64,000 bases of DNA from Aegilops tauschii subsp. strangulata (GCF_002575655.3 NC_053037.3:324101294-324165293), one strand, 5' to 3'; counted from the first letter of the stretch, positions 44,915-56,984 are shown. The notes: a model not told the origin generated them from the sequence alone. Made by a program: numbers and translations.

Positions 44915-45905
44915 GAAAGCACGCTCGTTGCCTTCCTGCGGGCGAATATTGATGTGTTTGCCTGGCAACCATATGATATCCCCGGTGTTCCCACGGAGGT
45001 AATCGAGCACCACCTTGCTGTCTGCCCACATGCCTGACCCGTCAAGCAGAAGGTTCGAAAGCAGGCCTTGGAGAGGTAACAGTTCAATGCTGAGGAGATC
45101 AAGGAGCTTTAGGCAGCTGGTCTGGTCAGAGGAGTACTGCATCCAACATGGTTAGCAAACCCTGTGGTCGTGCGCAAGGCTAACGGAAAATGGAGACTTT
45201 GCATAGATTTCACGGATCTCAACAAGGCTTGCCCAAAGGACCCATTTCCCTTGCCGCGCATCGACCAGATTGTGGACTCCACTTTAGGTTGTGATTTTCT
45301 CTCCTTTTTGGATGCATACTCTTGGTATCATCAGATCTTCATGTCCAAGGAAGACGAAGAGAATACCTCGTTCATCACCCCCTGTGGTACGTACTGCTTT
45401 GTGCGCATGCCTTTCGGGTTAAAGAGCGTCGGGTCCACTTTTGCAAGAGCAGTCCAGATTGGTTTTGAACCACAGTTGCACAGAAACATTGAGGCTTATA
45501 TGGATGATATTGTGGTCAAGACCAAGGACATATCAACCCTCATCCAGGATTTGGAGGAGACATTTGCTAATCTGCAAAATCAGCTTGAAGCTAAATTCGG
45601 AGAAGTGTGTGTTTGGAGTTCCCTCCGGCAAGCTACTTGGGTTCTTCGTATCCCATCGGGGGATCGAAGCCAAACACGACAAGATCAAGGCTCAAGCAGA
45701 AACAGGCACCAAGGACAGTCAAGGATGTGTGGCGTCTCACAGGGTGCGTTGTCGCGCTTAGCAGATTCATCTCCAAGTCTGTCGAGCGTGCCCTGCCGTT
45801 CTTCAAAATTTTGAAGAAGGCAGGGCACATGAAGTGGACCCCGAAAGTAGACACAACTTTACAAGACATGAAGACCTACTTGTTATCTGTGCCCACTTTG
45901 GTTCC
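44915..45905 (+). pseudogene. Element E reverse transcriptase, 5' part
   Basis: Begins LVAFLRANIDVFAWQ after the TAG, in the same frame. It has stops near 45037, 45078 and 45108, then a long open stretch from 45164 with WRLCIDFTDLNKACPKDPFP and catalytic YMDD (AYMDDIVVKTK). Frameshifts near 45585 and 45700 follow. It is cut in the RNase H start at 45905 by element F. Confidence 0.85.
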
Positions 45906-47474
45906 TGATGTCTACTACGCAACTTTATTCTTGTAAACACGTGTTGGGCCTCCAAGCGCAGAGTTTTGTAGGACAGTAGCAATTTTCCCTCAAGTGGATG
46001 ACCTAAGGTTTATCATTCCATGAGAGGTGTAGGATGAAGATGGTCTCTCTCAAACGACCCTGCAACCAAATACAAGAAATATCTTGTGTCCCAAACACAC
46101 CCAATACAATGGCAAATTGTATAGGTGCACTAGTTCGGCGAAGAGATGGTGATAAAAGTGTAATATGGATGGTAGAAATATATTTTTATAATCTGAATAA
46201 ATAAAATCAACAAGGTAGCAAATAGTAAACGGGCACAAAAACGGTATTTCAATGCTTAAAAACAAGGCCTAGGGTCAGTACTTTAACTAGTGCAATCTCT
46301 CAATAGTGCTAACATAGTTGGATCATATGATTATGCCTCAAAGTACAATAAAGAATCACTCCCGAGTTCCTATTAGCGGATAACAAAAGATAGGAATTGT
46401 ATTTAGGGTACTAAGCCACCTCAAAGCTATTCTTTCCGTTCGATCTATTCAAGAGTCCGTACTAAAATAACACAAAGCTATTTTTTCCGTTCGATCTATC
46501 CTAGAGTCCGTACTAAGATAACACCAAAGCAAGTTCATATTCATAATACTCAATCCACACAAAGAACTACAAGGAGACCCCGAAGTTTCTACCGGAGAAA
46601 AACGTGCATCAACCCCTATGCATAGATTACCCCATATCACCGCGGGAATCCACGAGTTGAATGCCATAACATATATCAAGTGAATCAATAAGATACCCCA
46701 ATTGTCACCTCAAGTATTCATACCGCAAGATATATATCATGTGTTCTCATCTCTGAATATTCAATCCGACATGACAAAACTTCAAAGGGTAAAGATTCAA
46801 TCCATCACAACAAGAGTATAGAGGGGAGAAACATCATATGATTCGACTATATTAACAAAGACCATGATATAGATCACGAGAGAGAGAGAGAGAGAGATTA
46901 AACACATAGCTACTGGTACAAACCCTCAGCCCCGAGGGTGGACTACTCCCTCCTCATCGTGGTGGCCGTCGGGATGATGAATATGGCCACCAAAGATGAT
47001 TCCCCCTCCGGCAGGGTGCCGGAACGGGTCTAGATTGGTTTTTGGTGGCTACGGAGCCCTGGGGCGGCGGAACTTCTGATCTAAGTTAACCCCGAAGGGT
47101 TTCGGAATATTTGGGAATTTATAGTGCAAAGAAGGGGTACGGGAGGCCACCGAGGAGGGCACAGCCCACCTGGACGTGCGCCCTGGTGGGTTGTGCCCCC
47201 ATCGGGGCACCCCCAGGTGCTGCTTTGGCCCATCGAGTCTTCTGGTCCATAAAAAATCCACAAAAAGTTTCGCGGTGTTTGGACTCCGTTTGATATTGAT
47301 TTTCTGCGATGTAAAAAACATGCAAAAAAACAACAACTGACACTTGGCACTATGTCAATAGGTTAGTCCCCAAAAATGATGTAAAATGACTATAAAATGA
47401 TTATAAAACATCTAAGAACGATAATATATTGGCATGAATACTTCATAAATTATAGATACGTTGGAGACGTATTA
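45906..47474 (-). repeat. 3' LTR of F (1569 bp)
   Basis: Last bases ATTA instead of ATCA, so the terminal dinucleotide is TA. Contains (GA)10 at 46878-46897. Confidence 0.9.
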
Positions 47475-50064
47475 GTATCCCCAAGCTTAATTCCTACTCG
47501 TCCTCGAGTAGGTAAATGATAAAAGAAATAATTTATGAAGTGTGAATGCTAGCAAAGTGCAAAAGTTTGATCAATGATAATTTAATCACTTTCCTAGCAT
47601 CATAAGAACCATTCTTTCTTATGAAACTTCTCATGTTATAGTGGCAACCAATTCACATGTTAAGGTTCAAACAATGAATTCTCTTGAAACCCAACAACCT
47701 ATGTTCATAGTTACCAAGCAATTGCAATTCAACTTATTCAACAGAGTTTAAGTAATAGCTCCACCTACTCAACCATCATATAGTCTTCTATGATTGCTAA
47801 CACTCACCTTGTACACATGAGCAAAACGTTTCAACCGGATACATAGAAAGATAGGGGCTTAATGTTTTGCCTCCCAACGTATTCACCTCAAGGGTGATGT
47901 CAACAATAATAACTCATGCTACCCATATTCAACTGGACATATGTGCCTAGATCTTTCCTCACCACATGATGCTTGCTAAAGGAGAAAAATAAAAAGGAAT
48001 AGAGAGAAAAACTTTGACTCTTTGCATAAAAGTAAATACTGAAAAGTAAAATATAGGCCCTTCGTAGAGGGAAGTAGGGAATTGTAGAGGTGCCAGAGCT
48101 CAAAGCGAAAATTGAGAGATAAAAACATTTTGAGAGGCATACTTTTCCCACCAACGAAAACAACTTAGAGCTCCCAACACTTTCTATGCTAGATATATCG
48201 TAGGCAGTTCCCAAACAAAAAATAAAGTTTATTCCTTCTTCCACCATACTTTCACTTTCCATGGCTAACCGTATCCACGGGTGCCCTCCATACCAACACT
48301 TTCCAAGAAATTTATTATTTTACAACATAAAGTAAATTCATTTTTCATTTCGGGACTGGGCATCAATACCTTTGCCTTACTCTCGTGCAATGACAACTGG
48401 ATAAACACTCATCGAGAGAATAACACATCCAGCATGGAAAATATTGGCCACCCCTCACCACCTCGCGAGCGGTACGAGCACACAAAAGAGAAATTTATTT
48501 TGAATATTAGAGATGGCACATACAAATTTGCTTAGAACGACAAAAGAATACCACATATAGGTAGGTATAGTGGACTCTTGAAAATAAGATTTGGGTTTAA
48601 GGGTTTTTGGATGCACAAGTAGTATCTCTACTTGGTGCGGAATTTTTGGCTAGCAAAGATGGGGGCAAGCACCACATGTTGAAGGATCTATGACAATATA
48701 ACTTCTATGTGAATATGAACAAACATAAATAATTACGTTGTCTTCCTTGTCCAACGTCAACAATTTTGGCATATAATATTTTGATGGGGGCTCACAATCA
48801 CAAAAGATTTCCATGACAGTGTATTTGCATGTGAAAGTTCTCTTCCTTATACTAATTATTCGTGAATTGCTTGTATGACCAATATTGTGATTTCCAAGCC
48901 TCAAAAGATTTCACTTTCTAAACCCAATGTGAAGCTACCACTAGGCAGTATATGATTTCAACTTCATGACATTCAATTTATTCAACAATTTACTCATTGG
49001 TTATAAGTGAAGCACAAGAGTAAGAGACATAGAAAAGAGCTTCATTGACGGGATGCGAAAGCCACTTACTTAGCCTCCTTGGAAACTATTTGAGGACTCT
49101 ATTTTATTTAAAAACTTTCAGATCTAAGCATTTTATTGAAACAGCAAGCAAAATAAAAAAAATGACATTCCAAGGATAGCACAACTCATGTGAATAAGCA
49201 AAAACTTAGGCTCAACCGATACTAACCGATAATTGTTGAAGAAGAAAGGTGGGATGCCTACCGGGGCATCCCCAAGCTTAGATGCTTGAGACTTCTTGAA
49301 TATTATCTTGGGATGCCTTGGGCATCCCCAAGCTTGAGCTTTTGTGTCTCCTTAATTCTTCTCATATCACAGTTTTCCTAAATCTCAATAGCTTCATCCA
49401 CACAAAACTCAACAAGAACTCGTGAGATAAGTTAGTATAAACCAATGCAAAAACCTTATCATTCTTTACTGTAGCAAATCACTAAAATTATTATTCAACA
49501 TTGCATACTAAATGCCTATGCATATTTAATACTCCTATCCTCAAATAGATTCATTAAACAAGCAAGCATATGCAAACATAACCGCAATCTGCCAAAACAG
49601 TACAGTCTGTAAAGAATGCAGGAGTATCAATACTTATTCAACTCAAAAAATTCTGAAAATTTAACACACTGTATATAATTTATAAGAGATTATTATGTAA
49701 AAAGTTTCAACACTTTATCACACTCTGACTTTTCTAGGGAATTTTTGCAACAGCGGTGAACTTTCTGTTTTCAAACATCAACATGTAGACTTGTAAAATA
49801 AGCATAGTAAAGGCTATCCTTGAATTTTTTATTGAAATAAAAGATGCAAAACATTATTCTAAACATCACGCAAATCCTAAGAAAATAAATTGACGCTCCA
49901 AGCAAAACACATATCATGTGACGAATGAAAACATAGCTCCAAGTAAGGTTAACGATAATGTTGGAGACGAAAGAGGGGATGCCTTCCGGGGCATCCCCAA
50001 GCTTAGTTGCTTGGATCTTCCTTGGATATTGCCTTGGGGGTGCCTTGGGCACCCCCAATCTTAG
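47475..50064 (-). repeat. Hairpin plus AAGCTTGGGGATGC motifs in F
   Basis: Minus-strand AAGCTTGGGGATGC-like copies at 47490-47475 (next to the LTR), 49281-49266, 49335-49322, 50006-49991 and 50064-50049 (degenerate). The four interior ones each have an inverted GGGATGCC partner 5-10 bases away. Two further copies, at 51364-51349 and 51434-51421, lie in the acidic ORF and encode KLGDA. Confidence 0.75.
48050..48540 (-). repeat. Interior block of F shared with C (25160-25655)
   Basis: Close copy of the C block. The minus-strand frame 48262-47900 contains MESESMVEEGINFIFCLGTA, the equivalent of the C frame at 25444-25229. Confidence 0.6.
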
Positions 50065-50091
50065 GGTCTTGTCACTCCTTATTCTCCTCAT
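49771..50091 (-). other. Short frame with KLGDAP and hydrophobic tail (element F)
   Basis: 106 codons with ATKLGDAPE, then a long hydrophobic, Phe/Ile/Cys-rich tail that could span a membrane. It is the counterpart of the frame at 26655-26434 in C. It covers two copies of the hairpin motif. Translation is not established. Confidence 0.3.
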
Positions 50092-50684
50092 ATCGACATC
50101 TCACCAAAAACTTGAAAGCTTCAATCACACAAAACTTAACGGAACTTTGTGAGATAGGTTAGTATGATAAAGAGCAAACCATTCCACTTTTGGTACTGTC
50201 AAAGACAAGATTCATAATTATTCTCATACAATGCCTACTGTATAATATCATTTCTATAATTTATATTGAGCAATATAAGCCATAGAAACTAGAAAACAAG
50301 CAAACTATGCATTGAAAACAGAATCTGTCAAGAACGGAACAGTCTGTAGTAATCTGTACTCAAACCATACTTCTTCTATTCCAAAAATTCTGAAAATTTA
50401 GGACCACGTGAGAAATTTGTGTATTAATGTTCTGAAAAAAGAATCAACTCAAAAGCACTCTCCTGTTAAAAATAAAAATTATTTTCATGAGCGCAAAAGT
50501 TTCTGTTTTTCAGCAAGATCAAATCAACTATCACCCAACATGATCCCAAAGGCTTTACTTGGCACTTTATTGAAACAAAAGCTATAAAACATGATTACTA
50601 CAGTAGCATAATCACGTGGACACACAAAAACAGTAGGTAAATGTGTTGGGTTGTCTCCAAACAAGCGCTTTTCTTTAATGCCTT

Positions 50685-51746
50685 TTAAGCTAGGCATGAT
50701 GATTTCAATGATGCTCGCATAAAAGATAAGAATTGAAACATGAATAGAGCATCATGAAGCATATGAATAGCACATTTAGGTCTAACCCACTTCCTATGCA
50801 TAGGGAGTTTTTGAGAAAACAACTTATGGGAGCAAGAATCAACTAGCATAGGAAGGCAACACAAGTGCAACTTTAAAACAATCAACACATAGAGAAGAAA
50901 CTTGATATTACTGAGATATGTAAGAGCATAAGTTCCTTTCTCATAATAATTTTGAGAGGCATCATGAATGGATTCAACAATATAACTATCACATACAGCA
51001 CTCTTTTCATGATGCACAAGCATAGAAAATTTATTACTCTTTATGGCATACATGTCATCATAATAATCATCATAGATAGCAACTTCATTGTCATAATCAA
51101 TTGAAACCTCTTCCAAAATAGTGGATGTATCACTAAATAAAGTCATGACCTCTCCAAATCCACTTTCATCAATATTGTAATAAGATTCAACACCCTCCGA
51201 AGTAGTGGGATCACTACTACCTAAAGTTGACACTCCTCCAAACCCACTTTCATCAATGTAATCATCATAAATAGGAGGCATGCTATCATCATAATAAAGT
51301 TTCTTATCGAAAGTAGAAGGAATCAAAGGATCATATTCATTAAGCAAAGCATCCCCAAGCTTAGGACAAGCATTATTTCCAGCAAATAAATCTTCAAACA
51401 TATCATACTCATCAAACATAGCATCCCCAAGCTTGTGGTTTTGCATATCATCACAATCATTCTTATCAATAGCATGAATGGCACCAATAGTATAGCAAAC
51501 ATTATTATCATATTCTTTCAAGCAAGTGCTAAAAAGATTTTCAAGATCATAATGGATATCATTGTCTTCCCAATCATAATCATCACAACAAGTAATAGGC
51601 ATAACAAAATCATCATCAATATCATCATCCTCCATCAACATATTTGATTCACTTTCATGAGGCACGATGGTGATGGGAGCAACATTATTTGGGAGAGATA
51701 CCTTTTTACCTCTATTCTTTCTTCTTTTCTTCTTCTTCTTCACCAC
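50685..51746 (-). CDS. Acidic ORF of F, function unknown
   Basis: 353 codons on the minus strand, the longest frame of F. It begins with a Lys/Arg block (KKKKRRKNRGKK) that could be a nuclear-localisation or RNA-binding stretch. A strongly acidic Asp/Tyr-rich region follows. Internal repeats are seen: KLGDAMFDEYD and KLGDALLNEYD, and ESGFGGVSTL and ESGFGEVMTL. The C-terminal 90 residues are hydrophobic and Cys/His-bearing. No known catalytic motif. The first codon follows a frame change from the piece upstream, so the native start is unclear. Confidence 0.45.
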   Translation of the reverse strand: MVKKKKKRRKNRGKKVSLPNNVAPITIVPHESESNMLMEDDDIDDDFVMPITCCDDYDWEDNDIHYDLENLFSTCLKEYDNNVCYTIGAIHAIDKNDCDDMQNHKLGDAMFDEYDMFEDLFAGNNACPKLGDALLNEYDPLIPSTFDKKLYYDDSMPPIYDDYIDESGFGGVSTLGSSDPTTSEGVESYYNIDESGFGEVMTLFSDTSTILEEVSIDYDNEVAIYDDYYDDMYAIKSNKFSMLVHHEKSAVCDSYIVESIHDASQNYYEKGTYALTYLSNIKFLLYVLIVLKLHLCCLPMLVDSCSHKLFSQKLPMHRKWVRPKCAIHMLHDALFMFQFLSFMRASLKSSCLA

Positions 51747-51763
51747 AACATGTGTGGGTTTAA

Positions 51764-52603
51764 TTAAATTTTCAAGCTTCTTGTTGAAGAGATTGATTGG
51801 ATAGGAAACTCCTCCTCGTTACCTGATTCATCATAATAAACACTAGGAGGGTTTTGGGAAACATTTTCCCTTTCATTAGTACTCTCTTCATACTCCATTT
51901 GTTTTCTTGTCTTTAAGTAGTTGGCAATATAAGGATTCTCAATGCAATTTACCGCACAAAACATATAAATTTCTTCTAGATCAAAATCAAGAAATCTCTC
52001 GAGATTAAATTTTGGAATACCCTTAGTTATACGTTTCATTTCTTCAGACCCAAAAAGAAGACTACGCTCTTTACGACGCTCGAGGGTAATCAAGTTATCA
52101 CAATTTTTGGACACAATTTGATCATGAAATAATTTGCATTGGAGATTTAAATGACCACGTTCAGGCGAAAAAAAATTCATCTTTCAGCATAATCATCTAG
52201 CCTCTCTTTCAAATTTCTTGTTTCTAAATATTTATGCTTCTTACAAAATCTATCTTCCCTTTTTGGTGTGTAATTGCACTCCCAATTGCACTTCGCAAAA
52301 AGTGACATGCTTATAAGAAACATTTTTGTCATGACTTATTCAATCATCATTAGCATTTTGGATATTCAAAGAACTCACACTAACAACATTGCAATCATGC
52401 TCATCATTCAAATATTTTGTGCCAAGCATTTTATTGACTTCTTCTTCTAACAATTGAGCACAATTTTCTGAACCATCATTTTCAAGAAAGATATTATAAA
52501 GATGATCAATAATAGGATGCAACCTAAATTCCATTTTTTTTTGTAGTTTTCTTTTAGAAAACAAACTAGAGATAAAACAAGAAACTAAAAGATTCAATTG
52601 CAA
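51764..52603 (-). pseudogene. Unrecognised ORF near the 5' end of F
   Basis: Two open stretches, 52603-52340 and 52180-51764, are in the same minus-strand frame and separated by stops. The protein is Asn/Glu/Lys-rich (NIFLENDGSENCAQLLEEEV; RFLDFDLEEIYMF). It lies in the position of gag but no Gag motif is seen. It may be the divergent N-terminal region of the acidic ORF that follows in another frame. Confidence 0.4.
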
Positions 52604-52634
52604 GATCTAAAGATATACCTTCAAGCACTCACCT

Positions 52635-52650
52635 CCCCGGCAACGGTGCA
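52635..52650 (-). promoter_or_regulatory. Degenerate primer-binding site of F
   Basis: TGCACCGTTGCCGGGG on the minus strand, 11 bases inside the right LTR. It corresponds to the aspartate-type TGGCGCC... site of C with changes in the first bases. Confidence 0.5.
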
Positions 52651-52661
52651 AGAAAAGAGCT

Positions 52662-54238
52662 TGATGTCTACTACGCAACTTTATTCTTGTAGACACGGTT
52701 TGGGCCTCCAAGCGCAGAGTTTTGTAGGACAGTAGCAATTTTCCCTCAAGTGGATGACCTAAGGTTTATCAATCCGTGAGAGGTGTAGGATGAAGATGGT
52801 CTCTCTCAAACGACCCTGCAACCAAATACAAGAAATCTCTTGTGTCCCAACACACCCAATACAATGGCAAATAGTATAGGTGCACTAGTTCGGCGAAGAG
52901 ATGGTGATAAAAGTGTAATATGGATGGTAGAAATATATTTTTATAATCTGAATAAATAAAAACAGCAAGGTAGCAAATAGTAAACAGGCACAAAAACGGT
53001 ATTTTAATGCTTAAAAACAAGGCCTAGGGTCCGTTCTTTCACAAGTGCAATCTCTCAACAGTGCTAACATAGTTGGATCATGTGACCCTCAAAGTACAAT
53101 AAAGAATCACTCCCGAGTTCCTATTAGCGGAGAACAAAAGATAGGAATTGTTTGTAGGGTACTAAGCCACCTCAAAGCTATTCTTTCCGTTCGATCTATT
53201 CAAGAGTCCGTACTAAAATAACACAAAGCTATTTTTTCCGTTCGATCTATCCTAGAGTCCGTACTAAGATAACACCAAAGCAAGTTCATATTCATAATAC
53301 TCAATCCACACAAAGAACTACAAGGAGACCCCGAAGTTTCTACCGGAGAAAAACGTGCATCAACCCCTATGCATAGATTATCCCAATATCACCGTGGGAA
53401 TCCGCGAGTTTAATGCCATAACATATATCAAGTGAATCAATAAGATACCCCAATTGTCACCTTAAGTATTCATATCGCAAGATATATATCATGTGTTCTC
53501 ATCTCTGAATATTCAATCCGACATGACAAAACTTCAAAGGGTAAAGATTCATTCCATCACAACAAGAGTATAGAGGGGAGGAACATCATATGATTCGACT
53601 ATATTAACAAAGCCCATGATATAGATCACGAGAGAGAGAGAGATTAAACACATAGCTACTGGTACAAACCCTCAGCCCCGAGGGTGGACTACTCCCTCCT
53701 CATCGTGGTGGCCGCTGGGATGATGAAGATGGCCACCGGAGATGATTCCCCCCTCTGGCAGGGTGCCGGAACGGGTCTAGATTGGTTTTCGGTGGCTACG
53801 GAGCCCTGCGGTGGCGGAACTTCTGATCTAGGTTAACCCCGAAGGGTTTCGGAATATTTGGGAATTTATAGTGCAAAGAAGGGGTACGGGAGGCCACCGA
53901 GGTTGGCACAACCCACCTGGGTGCGCCAGGGGGCCCTGGCGTGCCCTGGTGGGTTGTGCCCCCCTCAGGGCACCCCCCAGGTGCTGCTTTGGCCCATCGG
54001 GAGTCTTTCGGTCCATAAAAATCCACAAAAAGTTTCGCGGTGTTTGGACCCCGTTTGATATTGATTTTCTTCGATGTAAAAAACATGCAAAAAACAGCAA
54101 CTGGCACTTGGCACTATGTTAATAGGTTAGTCCCAAAAAATGATGTAAAATGACTATAAAATGATTATAAAACATCTAAGAATTATAATATATTGGCATG
54201 AATACTTCATAAATTATAGATACGTTGGAGACGTATCA
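52662..54238 (-). repeat. 5' LTR of F (1577 bp)
   Basis: Canonical TG...CA. Contains (GA)7 at 53630-53643. Confidence 0.9.
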
Positions 54239-54243
54239 GTTCC

Positions 54244-55449
54244 CCCTAAACCACAACAACCATTGCTGATGTACTTAGCGGCAACTAGTCAAGTGGTTAG
54301 TGCAGCCCTAGTGGCACAGGGGGAAGTAGAGGAAACAGAGAGTGAACATGTCCCGGCGGGACCGGATGAGGATCAGGACAAAGAAGAGCACGGCAGCAGG
54401 GACAACCCCAAGGACGCGGCAAAGAAGAAAGTGGTGCAGTGCCCGGTGTACTTCGTTAGCTCCCTGTTACAGGGGGCTAGATCGAGGTACTCTGGTGTGC
54501 AAAAGTTGATTTTTGGCCTCATCATGGCCTCAAGGAAGCTGCGCCACTACTTGCAAGCCCATGAGATCACGGTTGTCACCCGCTTCCCGTTACAAAGGAT
54601 ACTCCGAAACCCTGAGGCTACTGGCAGAATAGTGGAGTGGGCTTTGGAGTTATCCAGCTTTGGCCTGAGGTTTGAGAGCACATCAACAATTCGGAGCAGG
54701 GCATTGGCAGAGTTATTGCAGAATGGACGCCAACCCCTGATGAAGAAGTGCAAGAAACAGTTATCCCCGGCAAGGAAGCGCCCCAAGAATGGATCATGTA
54801 TTGCGATGGTGCCTTCTCCCTACAAGGTACAGGGGCTGACGTGCTTCTCATCGCCCCCACAGGGGAGCACTTGAAGCACGTCGTCCAGATGCATTTTCCC
54901 CAGGAGGAGGCAACCAATAATAGAGCAGAGTATGAAGGGCTCCTTGCCTGGCTCAAGATAGCCACATAATTTGGAATCAAGAAGCTGATCATTCGAGGAG
55001 ATTCACAACGTGTGGTGAGACAAGTCAACAAGGATTACCAAAGTCCATTGATGGAGGCGTACGTCGAGGAAGTGAGAAGATTGGAGGAACACTCTGATGG
55101 ATTGCAAAGAGAGCACGTACCCCGTGCGGAAAACAACATAGCTGATCATCTGTCAAAGTGTGCTACGCAAAAACTTCCTGTGGAACCAGGAACTTTTGTT
55201 CTCCGTCTTACTCAGCCCTCCGTATCCCCCCAATAATGGCCAGAAAGAGGAGGAAGTTGGACTCCGGTAAGCCTCTCCCGGTAGAGCCTCCCGGGGCTCT
55301 TGGTAGGGACCCTACCGGAAACTCCCCATCGCTTGCCGGGCTGCGCTCTCCTGCCGGGCCACTGGTCCCCACGGTCGAGGTACGCGCTCCCGCAGATGAG
55401 GAGGTGCCACTAGTCCTTGTTAACGAGCCCCAGGCTCCAACTTGGCAAG
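54244..55449 (+). pseudogene. Element E RNase H and archaeal-type RNase H, after F
   Basis: Resumes with PPKPQQPLLMYLAATSQ directly after the second GTTCC copy, matching the place where the RT of E stopped. The SGVQKLIFGLIMASRKLRHY motif of the first RNase H is intact. A frameshift near 54715 precedes the second RNase H (YCDGAFSLQG, AEYEGLLA, RGDSQRVVRQV), which has a TAA near 54967. The linker to integrase is cut at 55449 by G. Confidence 0.85.
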
Positions 55450-56984
55450 TGAAAGGATCGATATAGTTGACTAGAGGGGGGGGGGGTGAATAGGCAACTA
55501 ACAATTTTTAGCCTTTTCTTTATCAAATTAAACTTTGCATCAAAGTAGGTTGTCTAGATATGCAACTAGGTGAGCAACCTATATGATGCAACAACAACAA
55601 GCACACAAGCAAGCAAGAGATGCAACACAATATAAGCTTGCACAAGTAAAGGTACGAAATAACCAAAAGTGGAGCCGGTGAAGACGAGGATGTGTTACCG
55701 AAGTTCCTTCCCTTTGAGGGGAAGTACGTCTCCGTTGGAGCGGTGTGGAGGCACAATGCTCCCCAAGAAGCCACTAGGGCCACCGTATTCTCCTCACGCC
55801 CTCACACAATGCGAGATGCCGTGATTACACTATTGGTGCCCTTGGAGGCGGCGACTGAACCTTTACAAACAAGGTTGGGGCAATCTCCACAACTTAATCG
55901 GAGCCTCCTAACGACACCACGGAGCTTCACCACAATGGACTATGGCTCCGAGGTGACCTCAACAGTCTAGGGTGCTCAAACACCCAAGAGTAACAAGATC
56001 CGCAAGGGATTAGTGGGGGGAATCAAATTTCTCTTGGTGGAACTGTAGATCAGGGCCTTCTCAACCAATCCCTAGAAAATCAACAAGTTTGATTGGCTAG
56101 GGAGAGAGATCGGGCGAAAATGGAGCTTGGAGCAACAATGAGTTTGGGGATGGAAGAGGTAAGTCTTCTTGGAGAAGAAGACCCATTTATATAGTGGGGG
56201 GACACATCCAACCGTTATGCAGCCCGCAGCCTGCATCTGGGCGGTACTACCGTTCCTGGAGCGGTAGTACCGCTGCCACAGCGGTACTACCGCTGTGGAA
56301 GGTAGGCATAGGGCACCCATGCCTGAGGGAAGAGGAGTACACGAACTAGGGCGGTACTACCGCCTTGAGAGCGGTACTACCGTCGATAGGCGGTACTGCC
56401 GCTTCCTACAGCCGCTGGAAAAACAGGGGAGGGCAGCGACCTGAGCGGCAGTGGAGCGGAAGTAGGAGCGGTACTACCGCCGATAGGCGGTACTACCGCG
56501 CCCTACTAGCTTCCCTACTACCGCCCCCCTGCGTGGTCTTTTACGAAAACCCGACACGAAAAAGTCGAGACCACAGCAGGGGCGGTAGTACCAGTGGCAC
56601 TAACAAGCGGTACTACCGCCGATATGCGGTACTACCGCCCTGGCCGCGGTACTACTGCTTAGCACAAGGCACCCCTTGTTTTGCACAACATGGAAACTCC
56701 AACAGGCAGGAAGACAGCGTGGGTGCAAGGAAAATGTGTACGTGATGATTCCACCCATACTCTTCCGAAACGGATCCCCTCTTGATAGTACGGTTATCCC
56801 TACGACTCAATTCCACTGAAAAGAAACGAAGGAAAATAATCCGTCCAAAGTGAAGTCCTCGAGGGGTTACAATCACAAAGTGCCCTTATATTAGATCACC
56901 TGAAACACTTAGTGCACACGATTAGTCCGCAAACGTATTGTCATCAATCACCAAAACTACTTAAGGGATAAATATGCCCTTACA
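55450..56984 (-). repeat. 3' LTR of G (1535 bp)
   Basis: On the minus strand it starts TGTAAGGGCATATTTATCCC after a purine tract (57000-56985) and ends with the complement of TGAAAGGATCG. Contains a TATA-like TATATAAA at 56193-56186, a palindrome array, and an 11-base G run at 55476-55486. Confidence 0.85.
56239..56660 (-). repeat. Array of GCGGTAnTACCGC palindromes in the LTR of G
   Basis: About 12 copies, most GCGGTACTACCGC, just upstream of the TATA-like box in element direction. More copies lie at 59040-59110 and 59545-59665, in the untranslated region near the extra ORF. Confidence 0.85.

Larger units (their letters stand above)
45906..54238 (-). mobile_element. Sabrina-like non-autonomous gypsy element F, complete (8.3 kb)
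   Basis: LTRs 45906-47474 and 52662-54238 start TGATGTCTACTACGCAAC. The right one ends GACGTATCA and the left one GACGTATTA. GTTCC is duplicated at 45901-45905 and 54239-54243. The primer site is inside the right LTR, so the element reads on the minus strand. The interior has only acidic, unrecognised frames and no pol. It has the same LTR end stem and interior block as C. About 10 differences in the first 330 LTR bases, by eye, suggest a younger insertion than C. Confidence 0.9.
41576..55449 (+). mobile_element. Tat-type gypsy element E, split by F and cut by G
   Basis: A relative of D: same primer-site style, same gag, RT and double RNase H, with gag starting MAPKKKPSA. The 5' LTR is truncated against the end of B. 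Element F interrupts the RT/RNase H junction at 45905. G interrupts the linker before integrase at 55449, and integrase and 3' LTR would lie beyond the right edge. Confidence 0.85.

Noticed and set aside
55476..55486. Run of 11 G as a possible G-quadruplex
   Set aside because: A single homopolymer run near an LTR end; length may be a sequencing artefact.
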